Below, one piece after another: positions 11,091-24,000 of a DNA stretch of 64,000 nt. Location of the stretch: positions 620,001 through 684,000 of the forward strand of contig BQMF02000050.1 in NCBI GenBank assembly GCA_027922465.2. Reading direction: 5' to 3'. Positions within the stretch are counted from its first letter, which is position 1; every line of letters starts with the position of its first letter. The translations under genes and the position numbers were made by a program. Source of the stretch: Turritopsis dohrnii (taxonomy: Eukaryota > Cnidaria > Hydrozoa > Anthoathecata > Oceaniidae). The notes beneath the pieces were generated by a model, which ran no database searches, was not told the DNA's origin, and worked only from the letters and a program-made list of their open reading frames with translations.

Positions 11091-11422
11091 ATATAAACAA
11101 GCATTTCATCAAACGGTTACTTCATACGTGATATTTCGGCTGCTCCTTGCACTTGTCAAGGAAATGTTATCCGAATGTTGTATGCCCGTCCATCCACCAC
11201 TCTTCAAGATTGGTTTGGTCTAAAGAAATTAAAACTGTTTCATCCCATATCTCTTACCATGAAAGATTTCTGAGCAGAAAAGTATCATTAAAAATTAATC
11301 AAAACTTTTCTCGGCATTTCAAATGCTTTTGCAAATGGGTTTTTCGAAAACAACATTAACAGCTCCAAACTTTCTTTCACTTATGACAAATAGTCTGTCG
11401 GGAGTACAAAATAGTTCGATTT

Positions 11423-11722
11423 CAACTGCTCTGGAAGTAGTGCAACAGTCAGAGAGTACAACCTGGCGAACACAACTGCTCTGGAAGTAGTGCAACAGTC
11501 AGAGAGTACAACCTGGCGAACACAACTGCTCTGGAAGTAGTGCATCAGTCAGAGAGTACAACCTGGCGAACACAACTGCTCTGGAAGTAGTGCATCAGTC
11601 AGAGAGTACAACCTGGCGAACACAACTGCTCTGGAAGTAGTGCATCAGTCAGAGAGTACAACCTGGCGAACACAACTGCTCTGGAAGTAGTGCAACAGTC
11701 AGAGAGTACAACCTGGCGAACA
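11423..11722. repeat. Tandem array, six copies of a 50-bp unit
   Basis: The unit begins CAACTGCTCTGGAAGTAGTG and ends ACCTGGCGAACA. It repeats exactly every 50 bp (11423, 11473, 11523, 11573, 11623, 11673). Units differ almost only at GCAACAG versus GCATCAG, so the array expanded recently. Confidence 0.95.
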
Positions 11723-11826
11723 CAAGAACGTATTTCGAGCTTTCGAGATCACAAAAAAAGTAGGCTTTATGGAAAGTCAAGTTTTTCGGACTAACACCTC
11801 TTCGAAAGTAAGAGCGTGAAACGTTC

Positions 11827-11871
11827 GAACAAAACAAACAAACAAACAAACAAACAAACAAACAAACAAAC
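11827..11871. repeat. (CAAA)n microsatellite
   Basis: About ten CAAA units, lying between the 50-bp array and exon 7 of the ZDHHC gene. Confidence 0.9.
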
Positions 11872-11901
11872 GACAAGTCAACAAAAAGGCAACAAACTTA
11901 C

Positions 11902-12022
11902 GGATCCATTTGGTATAGGTTCTAGCTCGATCTGTATGTGTTCAGCATGCAAAGGTTCTTTGCTGTTCTGCTTATCGTAGCTCGTCGCTGTTTTCTTCTT
12001 GGGCATTTTGTATCCGTAATAT
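11902..12022 (-). CDS. ZDHHC5/8: ZDHHC5/8 exon 7 (start of cytosolic tail)
   Basis: The acceptor is TCTGTAG and the donor GTAAGT. It encodes [18 protein letters not shown] followed by an acidic/hydrophobic stretch ([13 protein letters not shown]). It ends in phase 0, so at least one more exon is required but was not identified. Confidence 0.8.
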
Positions 12023-15000
12023 CTACAGAAACGACGACACAAACAGTTCAGTCACAGTTGATACAGAAATATGTTTGGGAGTGTGTTTTTGTGGTAACGT
12101 AAATTCGTTAAAAGTCAATGAAAAAACACTTTGGTATTCACATGAAAATAATCATATTCCCAGAAAACTGTCAATAATGACCAGGGTCTAATCTAGGCCA
12201 GAAGAGCGTCCGTTGATTGGACGTTGATTAATTCACAATATTTCGTGAATATCTTCAACATTCTTTTACATGAAGATGTGGGACGGATGTCTCACGAAAT
12301 ACTGTGAATTAATAAAGTCACTATGAAACTTCTCGTTATTTCTTATCAAACTGTTAACTCGACTGAACATTTAGGATTGAATGGATGACAACATTACAAA
12401 CAAACATTACCTAGGTGGTAAAGGACCAAACAGAGTGTTGCAACAATTTCGCCTGCAACCCAAATCAAAGGGATTATGACCACTTCCAAACTTTCCAGTT
12501 ACCTGTCAGAGTAAATAAAACCCAATTCACAGGATTGAAGATGGGTTATTATGTTGGAGAAACACATTCAGGGCATGTTTGCTTAGTAAAACGTTATTAG
12601 ATGAATTATACGCTTGTATGGAACTTGTACTTATCTGTGATCAGTTAACATGGCACAAGAGTTGTGAAAATTTTGAATTCAAACAGGTCTGAAATGTCAG
12701 GTTGGCATGAACATTTTTTGACACTATGCATGATAAACAGACAGAGATCCTATAGCAGGCAGAAGTATTCATTATTGTATACATACAAAACATACTTTCT
12801 GCCTATTCTGATATAGACTTTGTTAAGTGGTTAAAAATAGTACAGACTATTTCGAATAAAATCCATACAACTTTACGGAGGACATAGGTTGTACCAGTAT
12901 AATATACTCCCTTGATGGGATACTCAAATTAGTACCACATAGGCTGTAAACTTAATAGTATTAATTGGCTTCCTGAAACTAGCAACAGTTATAGGACAAT
13001 TTGTCACACGCGTATCCCAATAATTTGGTTCACTGCTATTGAAAGCTGCCGATAAAGGAAATGAAGCAAGCTTTTTAAGAAATTTTAACGGATATGCTTG
13101 ACCATCAAATCATTTTGGAAAATAATAATAATAAAAAAAAAGCATAGACACCAGAGAATCATTAGTTGACATCTGTGATATCATCTAAACTAAGGTATGG
13201 TACAGTCAAGAAAATTTCTGGTTTGGAAATTGTTGCCTCATAATCTGGGTGTATAACTTCAAAAGTTACCATTTGCGGGAAAAGATATAACAAAGCTGAT
13301 ACTTTGCCAAATGGTCCACTATGATGTCTAGAACACGTGGAAAAAATTCCCCATGTTTTCTGCATGGGGAAACCTTGTTTCCAAACCTCAATCAATAACA
13401 GTGTATAATCAATCACAAAGCAAGGGGGCAGGGGCATTGCATTGTTACTTTCAATATCTCAAGTTCTACAGGGCCAAATAACTTCAAATTTTGGACAGCG
13501 GTAGTCCCTAACAAATACAACCAAATGAGATCATTAAAAATTCAGTCACGTGACTAGTGTGTATTTTACAAACCGGTTTGCATTTTGCTAAAGTAAGTCA
13601 TAAAGACTAGTAACTTAAAACTTGGTATGAAGGGAGATATATTTCAAAGCTACCATGTTGAGTATTAACCACATGATTTTCGTGTATTTTGCAAACCAGA
13701 AGTACAAAACTTTGTTTTATGACAATGGCTCTGTAAAATATACACCAATCATGTGAAATTCTATCATTGGATTATTTCTGCAGATAATGAAGTGCCTTTC
13801 ACTCAAGACCAGTTTTTTAGCAAACATTGCAAATAAATCTGACTTTATTAAATTCCTGTCAATTCACTTCCGACAAGAATTATCCATTGTAAATTGCTCA
13901 GGAGATGCTGACAGCACCATTGTAAAAGTTGCCCTTTTAAAAGCATGCGAAAATTCGGGCAACGTAATTGTCGTAGCAGATGATACCGACATCACTATAA
14001 TGTTGGTTTACCATTGGAAGAATATGATGACCGATATCTATTTTCTGCAAGAAAGACGGTGCAAAGCTTGGAGTGTAAAAGAAGCTATAAGAACACCAAC
14101 ATCAAAGGTCACCTTCTCTTCATTCATTCAGTCATGGCCAGGCTGTGATACAACATCTTCAATATATGGTAAGGGAAAAACAAGCACTTAAAAGTTTGAA
14201 AGCTGGAAAGAGATATTCGGAGGTAATCAGTAGTCCATGAAGTGACTAATCAGAAGTTGGAAATGCTTCATTCACTCCTTCTATATGGTGGAAAACAAAA
14301 TGACAAACTTGCTACACTCAGGTACTTAACTGTCATAACTTTAAATTGTTTTGATCTGCTGAAATAATACATGTAAACTCGCGAAATTGTAAAATCTTAC
14401 TCAAGTAAAACCTGATACAATTAAGGTATATAAAATTTTGATAATTTAATTCTAGGTAAACAAAGTACATCGACATGGCTTGGAAAGGCATTATTTTCCC
14501 GGAAAAGCTACCACCAACTGAAAGAGCTATTTTTTATCATGGATTGCAGACACATTACAAAATACTGCAATAGTCAATAATTTCGGATGAAGATGATGCC
14601 GAGAATAAGTTTCACCTTAACACAACTGATTGGGGTTGGAAGATTGTGGGTGGGATATCATGCTAATCACAACGGGCAAAGCAATCGCACCAGATTCGCA
14701 AAAATCATTAGATGTAAATGCAAGGTAACTAAATTCATTCTTCAAAAAAGCTCAACACTTGTATGTATTCCTGTTCACAATAGACGATAACAAAGACATG
14801 TACGTGTTGGAAGTTCGGTATGCAATGTTTATCATCCTTTGGAGAATGTCGAGGTAGTGAATGTACAAACAGTGAGGTAAATACATGAAAACTTACTGCT
14901 TACAAAGTGGATAACATATGTATTTTGTGTACATTTAGGGTATTGAAATGGAAGATGAACTTGATGAAGATCTAATAAACGAACTAGACAAACCAAAATC

Positions 15001-18000
15001 CAGTGGCTTCGAAACCACCAATAATATTTTTGATATATTTTGTGATTTGTAAGAATGAGAATGTCTTATCACATCACTTGTGTCAATATTACATATCGGT
15101 CTGTATTTTACTAATACTTTAATTAACTTTTGATCCAATCAATCCCGTTAGATCCAATTTACTTCAAACTTTCAACAACTCAAAGTATTAAAGGAGCATT
15201 AAATATTTCGCGTGATGGCGTATATTTTACAGAGCCATTGACATAAAACAAAGTTTTGTAATTCTGATCCGTAAAATACACAAAAATCACATGGCTAATA
15301 CTCAACATGGTAGCTTTGAAATATATCTCCCTTCATATCAAGTTTTAAGTTACTAGCCTTTGCAACTTACTTTAGCAAAATACAAACCGGTTTGTAAAAT
15401 ACACACTAGTCACGTGACTGAAATTGATTATATACAGTGTTATAGATCAGGGCTTGGAAACGAGGTTTCCCCATGCAAAAAACATGGGGAATTTTTTCCA
15501 CGTGTTCTAGACATCATAGTGGACCATTTGGCAAAGTATCAGCTTTGTTATATTTTTCCCCTGCAAATCATTAAAAGACGCCCGGACTATCAGGGATCGG
15601 TACATTGGGGTGAAATGTCTGTTCAGGAAATCGAATAGATAGTCAATGATTGCAAATAACATCCTTTATGTTTAAGTTATGTGTCCCTTCGTTAAGCATG
15701 GACATATCACCCAAAAACAAAATGGTTGACAGCAATATTGATATTATACCTGTTCATTTGTACTTCGACCTAATGCCACCAATCCAAAATGGAAAACAGT
15801 TAACCCAATGACTGGAAAGGTTGCCAGGCAGCTGATAATCAAAATCACTATTCTAGAATCAATGTTAAGGGCTACGATTGCAAGCACAATTCATTATTCA
15901 TTCATGAATGAAAACTCACAAATTAGGTGCTCATCACAGGCAAAGGCTTCGTAGATATATATACTCATTATAACAAGCAGGACCAAGATTGCCAAAGTTA
16001 TAAGCACATTGGGCTCAAAAATATGAACAAAATAAGAACAATTTGAGGCTGAAAGTGGAAAAAAAATAAGAACAGTTGAGCCTCAACTCAAATTTCATGG
16101 TTCTTATAAAAAAAAAAAGAGTGTAAGCACATAATTTTCATTATGCTGTTGTTGAACAAATACCTAAAGCAAAATACTTCATCCTCATGCACAATTGAAG
16201 CTGAAGTCAGTTCACTCTGATGCTTATTAAAAATGTTGTTTCCATATTCTTTCGTAATAATTAAAACATGTTTGAAATACAGCTGTAAACTGTAGCATAC
16301 TGTCATGTTTCTTAAGAGCCTTTCTGAGGAAATTCAGGCAAAGTCTGGAAGTGATATCCTCAGATTGTGTTTGTTTACACACATTTTGTACACAGTAACA
16401 TAAACAGGTACCTGTCAAATTTGTTTTAAGAAATTCTTATCAGTTCTCTAGAAATAGAGTCTGTAATATTGGCACTTCTAGGTCAAAATCCAATATAAAA
16501 TTTGGCTTTCCAAGGCTACTTTTGAGGCTTCTGTAGCCTTATGATGGCCAGAGCACATGGTTTTTTCCTTATATACGCAAGGTAGAATGTTGGAAGAAAG
16601 TTAAATACTGTCTCGTATTCTGTCAGACCTAAGGCCTAAGTTTTTTTAAAGCACTTTTTGAGCAAAAATTGGTTTTTAGACAGCTACTTAGTCCCAGGCC
16701 CTTACTTTCACACAGATCTTTTTCTATGAAATGGAAAGTAGGCTTTCAAATGACTTTCAAAAAAACCCATAGAAAACTATTTGCAAGTGATGACCATTAA
16801 AGATATTCAGGCTCAAATTTCAGCAAATCCATATATATATTTTTGTGGTTTTGGAGCATTGATTCTAGACAACGAATGGCAAAAAGGCACTGATTTTTAA
16901 ATTCCGTGCTAGAATTCTGCGTATAATTTGAGAAAATATCAAGACAAGCCTATATCATCACAAAAAACAGAAAATCGTACCTTTAAAGTAGCAGTTTCAT
17001 TAAATGTTACAAATCTAGCCCTCCATTTCTAGGGAACCGATAGGAATTTAAAAAAAGAAAAAAGACAGATGCCTGTTCACGCTGCTGTGTACAATATAAT
17101 GTGAAAACAAACACAATCTGAGGATATCACTTCCAGACTCCAGACCTGATTTTCTCAGAAAATGGCTCCTAAATTTTCACAGGGTTTCGTTGAAAAGATA
17201 CGGTGCTACAATTTTGGTGAATGGTTCGCCTTTATGCTGCACAACATAAACAGTTGTCAAGGCTATGATACTTAGTATGTGGATGGAAAGAAACAAAATA
17301 AAAAAGAAATAATAACGATAGTTTCGTTTGCCAATGCAATTGTCTAACCATGGACAGTGGTGATCGAACACCTACAAAAAGAAAGCCAAATACAAAATAG
17401 GAGGTTTATAATCGCAAAAGCAAGTATATTTAACAAGATGCAAAAACAAAGCTTTTCTGAGCTTCAAGTTATTCACGGTAGTCATTGAAACTACTTGGCT
17501 GCTTCTTCGAAATCAAATTCCAGGAGTTTCTAGTGGGTTTTTGTTCATTTTTCCAGAAAAAAATTAGTCTTAAACAAGGCCCAATAAAACTCCCATATAC
17601 CAAGCAGGAAGGAGGTAAAATTAGCAAAATAAATTTTTGAAAACAAATATGAAAAACTAGAAGCAATAATACATAAAGCAATGTTCAATCCTATACAATA
17701 TCGAATTTCCGCAAGTTTTCCAGGAGAGATAATGAACTTCAATAAATCAAGGAATTCCACAAGAAAGGTCACAATGCTATTAAATCTCATGTATATTCAT
17801 GGATGTCTAGAGGTGAAGCAGAGATTAACAGTGTATCACATTTCACTTTTCAATGTTAGGGGTTTATCAACCATTTTATAGCCACCTCCGATAAAATCTT
17901 TATTCAATAGTTTTAATAATTGATAAAAGTAAACAAATGCATTGCTTAGGTACTGGTATACAGTTCCCAAAACCACAATATTGGTCCCAGGACAAGACAA

Positions 18001-21000
18001 GACTCTCTCAAACAAGACTCTCTCCGAAAAGCAGATACACTATCTAATATTAACCTCACCTCCACGCAATTGTTGCATACACTGCAATGTGAACATCTCG
18101 GCGGCCGATAAAACCGACATGTTTCACACCATTTCATTTTCACTGTTATGCCTTTGATTTCAGTATGTCTATATAACGGTTGACTAAGATCATCACCATC
18201 GTCATCTGTTTCTGGCGCTGAAATTGAAATTTTAATAGATTCTCAAAAGCCACAAAATTCGCTCTCATCAAAGCTGTTCACACATTCTTTCCATTAATGA
18301 CTAAATTCAAAAACTGGAATAATGGTTTTACTATAAATCCGGTTCTGAATACTATAGAAGATGGACATAAACGTCCCTGGAATGTGAAGCTACTTCTGTG
18401 GTATTTTAGGAATCAGGTTGACATAGCTTAAGTAACTGGCATTATGACGTAATGCAGGTCTTCTCCTTTTGACGCGTGTGATCGCACATGCACGCGCTGG
18501 CACATGCGTCCAGTGTTGCAAATAAGAGATTTTTGGTTGGTCGGTCAAAATGAGCTGGGGGTCTGGCCCCTAGAAAATTTTCGTATTTTATGCTCCGTAG
18601 CGCTCAACGTTCTTGCTCAATTGACAACAAATCACTAGGTGTATACTGATATTTCGTTGTTGCTAGGGAGAACGACCACCGTTGCTAAGGTAATTTTGAA
18701 ATTTCCTTCGTTATATGAATTCCTTTGTTCACCTAACAAAATGAATATGAAAACATAAGTGGTACCAGTAGCACTCGTTTTCGTGTTATTCAATGAAATT
18801 AAAAAGCATCTTAGTTTCCAGCTCCCTTAAAATATGATTTATCTTGACTAATGACCGGTGTCTACTCAATTGCAGGCACGATGTTTCCCAACGAAAATGT
18901 TTCTGATTGGTCAATTTCGCCGGAGTAGACTTGCTCGAGTCGACGAAGCATGTGGCGTATTTTTCTTTCTACATAAGTTCTTGTAAAAAAAATTCTTATA
19001 AAAAAACATACGTTGCACAGCTACGCATGTATAATTCTTTTGTCTTTCTGGTGTTTTATGTTTAGATCCTACTTACATTAACTAATCATTTTAACATTTA
19101 TGCCTCTTTTAGTGATTTTTTAAAAGCAAAGTTGTTGCTACTGTTTTGCATAATCATAATACTGATGAGTATATTCAACAGCAGCGTAGAAGTACAAGAA
19201 TAATAACTTCTGTGATGGAGAGTGTTGCGAAGAGTCAGATTTTACCAGCATGTCGATAAAAAAATAGATGTTTACATTATGAATCTGTTTAAAACTTCAA
19301 GAAGTGCATGTGGGTAAATGGCGAAATTTTGCAAAAGTCAGTAAATTTGGTTCGGTCATTTTAAAAAATCTGCATTTATTTTGACTGACCAAAGCTCACA
19401 AACGTTCGGCAATAACCGATGACCGACCGTTATTTGCAACACTGGCGTCAAAAGTCCTAGGCGTACATTTAATCGCACGTGTCAATATCCCCTTGTCTTG
19501 TTTGGACTGATTCTACAACGTCTACCCAGTGGGCAAGTACCTTTCAAACAAAGATTATTACGCAATGGTATTACTTATTTTGTTTTCACAGTTATTAAAA
19601 GGAGGTATATTTTCCAATCACGTAATAAAATATCAGATCATGCGTAAATTTCGAACATGTGATCGCACTGGTGAGGTATGATGATGTGTGCAATAAAAAT
19701 CGCACATGTAGCAAATCGAAGGCGCACAGTTGCGTTTTACCGCACGCATGTTATTTTTAAAAGGAGAAAACTGGTAATGACAAAAGTCACTGGTCCAGAT
19801 TTTATGACTCCTTAAGATTTTTATGAGCCCTATATATGTTTGTGTTACACAAGGATTTCAAAGAGGTGATGAATTAAATTGCAACTGTACGTTGCAAAAG
19901 TATTTTCTAGAGTATCTGAATTTGATGTTCCATTTTTGAACCATTTAGCATAGAAGACTGGTTTGAAGTGGAGAGATAGATAGAGAGAAAGAAATAGCCG
20001 TATGATGTGATACTTCAGTCTAATGTACTTATCTTTTGAAGAAAAATATGATGTTATGATATTCTCAAGCTTTAGTCAAAATTTGATAAAAGAGGTCTTC
20101 CCAACAAAAGGTCACCCTTCCTATTTATATATTTCCCCATAGGGCGAAATATATGTTAAAACCGGCAGTTTCCTTCTTCTTCATCATCTTCTCCGTTCAC
20201 TTTTATAGCCGCGGTTCAGTATTGAATTTTCGCCTAACCGTAGTAGATAAGAAAAGAGGCTAGTCTACACAGTATAGAGGTACGCCATTTTTTTTCAGTC
20301 AGTGCAGATGGGCAGTGGAAGATTTTGCTTTTTTCTGCTAGCTTTTAAAATGATTCAATAGATCAAACGTTAAATAATGGAAATGAATTGTTTTAGTTCA
20401 GTGTTGTCTTAAAAAGCTTTGTAAAAACATTTGAATCAACGTGTAAAAAACAGAAAAACATCGATATCGATGTTTTGTTGTTGATAACAATGTTATGATG
20501 ATTGGTAATTAAATGCTTGGAACAACAAACCATTGAAGCTGTGATTTCAGTGCAAAAGTGAAAATTCATTATCAATATCCAGGCTGAAGATTTATTTAGT
20601 ATGAGTTTATTTAGTAAAGAGTACATACAAAAACAGCAAGTAAATAGCTACATGATGCAATTATAGAAAGTCAGAAAAGTTCAAAAATCCAATTACGTAA
20701 TATTTTAATATAATACACAGAGGATTGAGACACATAATAACTTGAAAGAATCTGGTGGAGTGTGCTTCCATGGATAGTTGTTTAATCTAACAACAGAAAC
20801 ATAGTTTCCTATGAATGAAGTATATGGTCACATATACTGTTTTGATGCTGTATATTTAAAATTTAATACTGTCAGTTTTCCTTACGAACAACGAACGTAA
20901 ATCAAAACACAATCCAACATGACAGTCCGTAAATTAAATCAAGCCAGAACACGAACTTCTACTTTCAGCTATGTATATAGTGATTTGGTTATGGATGTGT

Positions 21001-24000
21001 ATTTTCACTACCAAAATCTGTTTGTTTTTTTCGTATGGGATTTACGAAGGTCATTTTTATCACATAATAAACAATGAGTGCGAACATATTTTTTGAACAG
21101 AGATGTTTATTCTGATACACGATTTATTTTATAAGCAACCCCTTTTATAAGCAACGGTACTCTTTTTGGTAAGTAAATTAAACAACACCAGTACTGAGAG
21201 CCCAACTGGTTAAGCAACTAAAAATATTGTTATGCTTCGAATTACCCTCTATAAATAAATACATATTCTAATAACTCAGTTTCAACAGTAAATAAATATG
21301 TAAATACAAAAACTTTATAATATGTATATTGTTTACGATTTAAAAAGCCACGAGCACGATTTTATCCTTTGTAGTTTGTTTTATTATTCTTGTTGTATTT
21401 TGTTCTTATATTTTCAATAGTACTACTGTAGCATGAGCATATAAAGTTGTTGTATATACATCCTTTCGATTTCATAAGTTAGGAAAGTTAAGCAACTAGT
21501 TAAACAACTTGAGTAGGGATTTTGGCTTTAAAATTAAGCAACTTGAGTTCTGACCAAAATCAACAGTTGCTTATAAAAAAAAATTGTGTACTTGAATTTG
21601 GTTTTATAAATTGTCATTTTAAGCCCATCTCTACTTTTTTGAAAATAACTGACAGAAGTCCCAATTTGAAGTGCTACACATAATATTTGTTAGTAGAGGT
21701 TTTGATTGCTTATGTTATTTGTTAATAATGTCTACCCCTCTTTTGTGCAGTAAACCTGTATACAAATATGATTGTATAAGATAGTTTTATCCCAGTTACA
21801 AAAAGCAAATGTTCTGCTGAATTACATTGCTTACCATAATTTTATGGTATAAAGATGTCAAGCTTCTAGAACAATAAAGATCATACATTTGTTATGATGA
21901 AATTCTTTTACACATTGATGATATGCAGTTCTTTAAGGGGAAATATTAGTCGCATTTAGGTCTTATAACTTTTAGCTAAGTGTCCATATAATAGCTTCTC
22001 ACTTTTTAACTCCTCAGCAAACATTATCAGACAAACCTTATCATTTGACCATGAACATCTTCATTTCATAATAAGTTCAAAATAAGTTTTTTGTGATATT
22101 AAACTCAATAGACCTTTCCCGAATTACAGTTTAAATACTGAATTGTGGCCGAGTTTCATATCTAACCTCGTTTTTATGCAATTCATTGTTCCACTGATTT
22201 CATTACTTTATAACTTAATGATAGTCTCTATTATTCCTAATTCCCATTCCAATAATTAGAAGTAGTTTAAATATTAAAAGCGAGGTTAGACAGGACAACT
22301 CGGCCACAATGCATCGTTTAAACAGAAATTCGGGAAGGTCTATTCCATCCTGATTAGTAAGGACAACATTTTTATCTGAGCATCAGGTTAATGGTAGTTA
22401 CACGATGTAATTATTTAAAGGCTGGTTCTCACTTATCGTCGTAAGGCTTACGTTACGACGATCGTAAGCCTTACGACAGTTTTAAGCCTTACGCTAGTGA
22501 GAACTACTAAAACGGGGATTTCTGTCGTAAACCTTAAGACTGTGTTTTAAGGCTTACAACGAATATCAAAAAATATATAAAAAAAAACAAAGATGCCAAC
22601 ACATTGCAAGCTCAAATCAAAGAGGTGAAGTTGAAGTTAAAAATGGCGACTTTATCTCTTAGAAAAAAGAAAGCTTGTGCAATGATTATACTGACATTGC
22701 TATTAGAAGAAGAAGGTAAAGAGCATACGTCTAAGTCACGAAGGTTTTGGACCCGCAAGATGTTCCAAGACAGAAAAAAATATGGGGACTACCACATTTT
22801 AACGCAAGAACTGCGTCTGTTCGATACAGAATATTTCTTTAGATTTATTCGTATGTCACCACAACGCTTGGAACATTTACTTTCATTGGTTGGACCATCT
22901 CTCCAGCGATCAACAACTAGAATGCGAGAGCCAATTTCTCCTGCTGAAAGACTAGTTTTGACATTGAGGTTTCTTGCATCTGGAGACTCGCAACAATCGC
23001 TATGTTTTTCCTTCAGAATTTCGTAATCGAATGTTTTTTTTATATTCGAACGTTTTGTCCATTCAAACTCCTTATGTCGTCGTAAGCCTTACGATAAAAT
23101 ATCAAAACTTTTTGATATTCTGCGTAAGGCTTACGACGGTCATCGCCGACGAATTTTGAGTCAAAAAAGTGTTCACACTTATTTTGCATAACGCTTACGA
23201 TTATAATTTTTTTGATATTCGTCGTAAGGCTTAAAACTGTCGTAAGGCTTACGATCGTCGTAACGTAAGCCTTACGACGATAAGTGAGAACCAGCCTTAA
23301 TGATACATTTTTCTTATGGTTATCAATGTACACACAATAATTAACAAACATTTCGCAACTTTGGGGAAATATATAGTCGCATTTTTGCGAATCTTGTTTT
23401 TATGTAGGAATGAATGCACACAAGTACACCATAAAAACGAATTCAATTAAAATGCCTTACCTCTAGGAAATACACCAGGGTCAGTGAACGTTGCTCGTGC
23501 AAACATTAAATGAACCATGAAAGTGAGGATGCCATTCAAAATTGCAATTGAAAAGTGATATTCCCTTACCAGGTATGGACAGCTAAAAGAAAAAAAATAA
23601 CATCGTCAGGTCAGCATTATTTAGATTATCCACCATTATCCACTGTCGATGTTTTGTGGTTATCAGTAAACATCATCATTGTTTGAGTAATAACCACAAT
23701 ATATGTTTGCGAATGACAACAATACATTCCAGAAAAATTATTTTCAGCCTTTCTTTTATTATAATTTCAAAAATTATTACTGAGATTAAAAGAACAAGGC
23801 AAATTCTGCACTGGTGCAATTTATGGAATTTTTGATTTCCTTGAATTGAAAGGGAGAGGAGATGTCATGACCAATAAACCTTTTTTGTTTGAAGAGATTG
23901 ATCGCTTTCACGTACATTGTCACTCACCCAAACAAACATGGCAGTTGAGTTGGTTGCTGAAGTCCTCAATCTATGTTTATGTGTCTTTAAAACAGAAAGA

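Noticed and set aside
11423..11722. CRISPR-like regular repeat spacing
   Set aside because: The repeats are contiguous 50-bp units without spacers, in a eukaryotic intron or flank. It is a minisatellite.
11649..11876. 75-codon frame with repeated CLFV
   Set aside because: A translation of the CAAA microsatellite plus part of the 50-bp array.
13162..13437. 91-codon minus-strand open frame
   Set aside because: It lies mostly in the left arm of the inverted-repeat element, and the other arm does not preserve the frame.
18840..19780. Larger outer element around the hAT-like insertion (TTCTCCTTTT near 18455 and AAAAGGAGAA near 19755)
   Set aside because: The arms match only patchily and no target duplication is visible. 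Too weak to list as a feature.
22416..23300. Harbinger fragment as a domesticated host gene
   Set aside because: It lacks the catalytic region and is bounded by intact TIRs and TAA duplications, so it is a deleted transposon.
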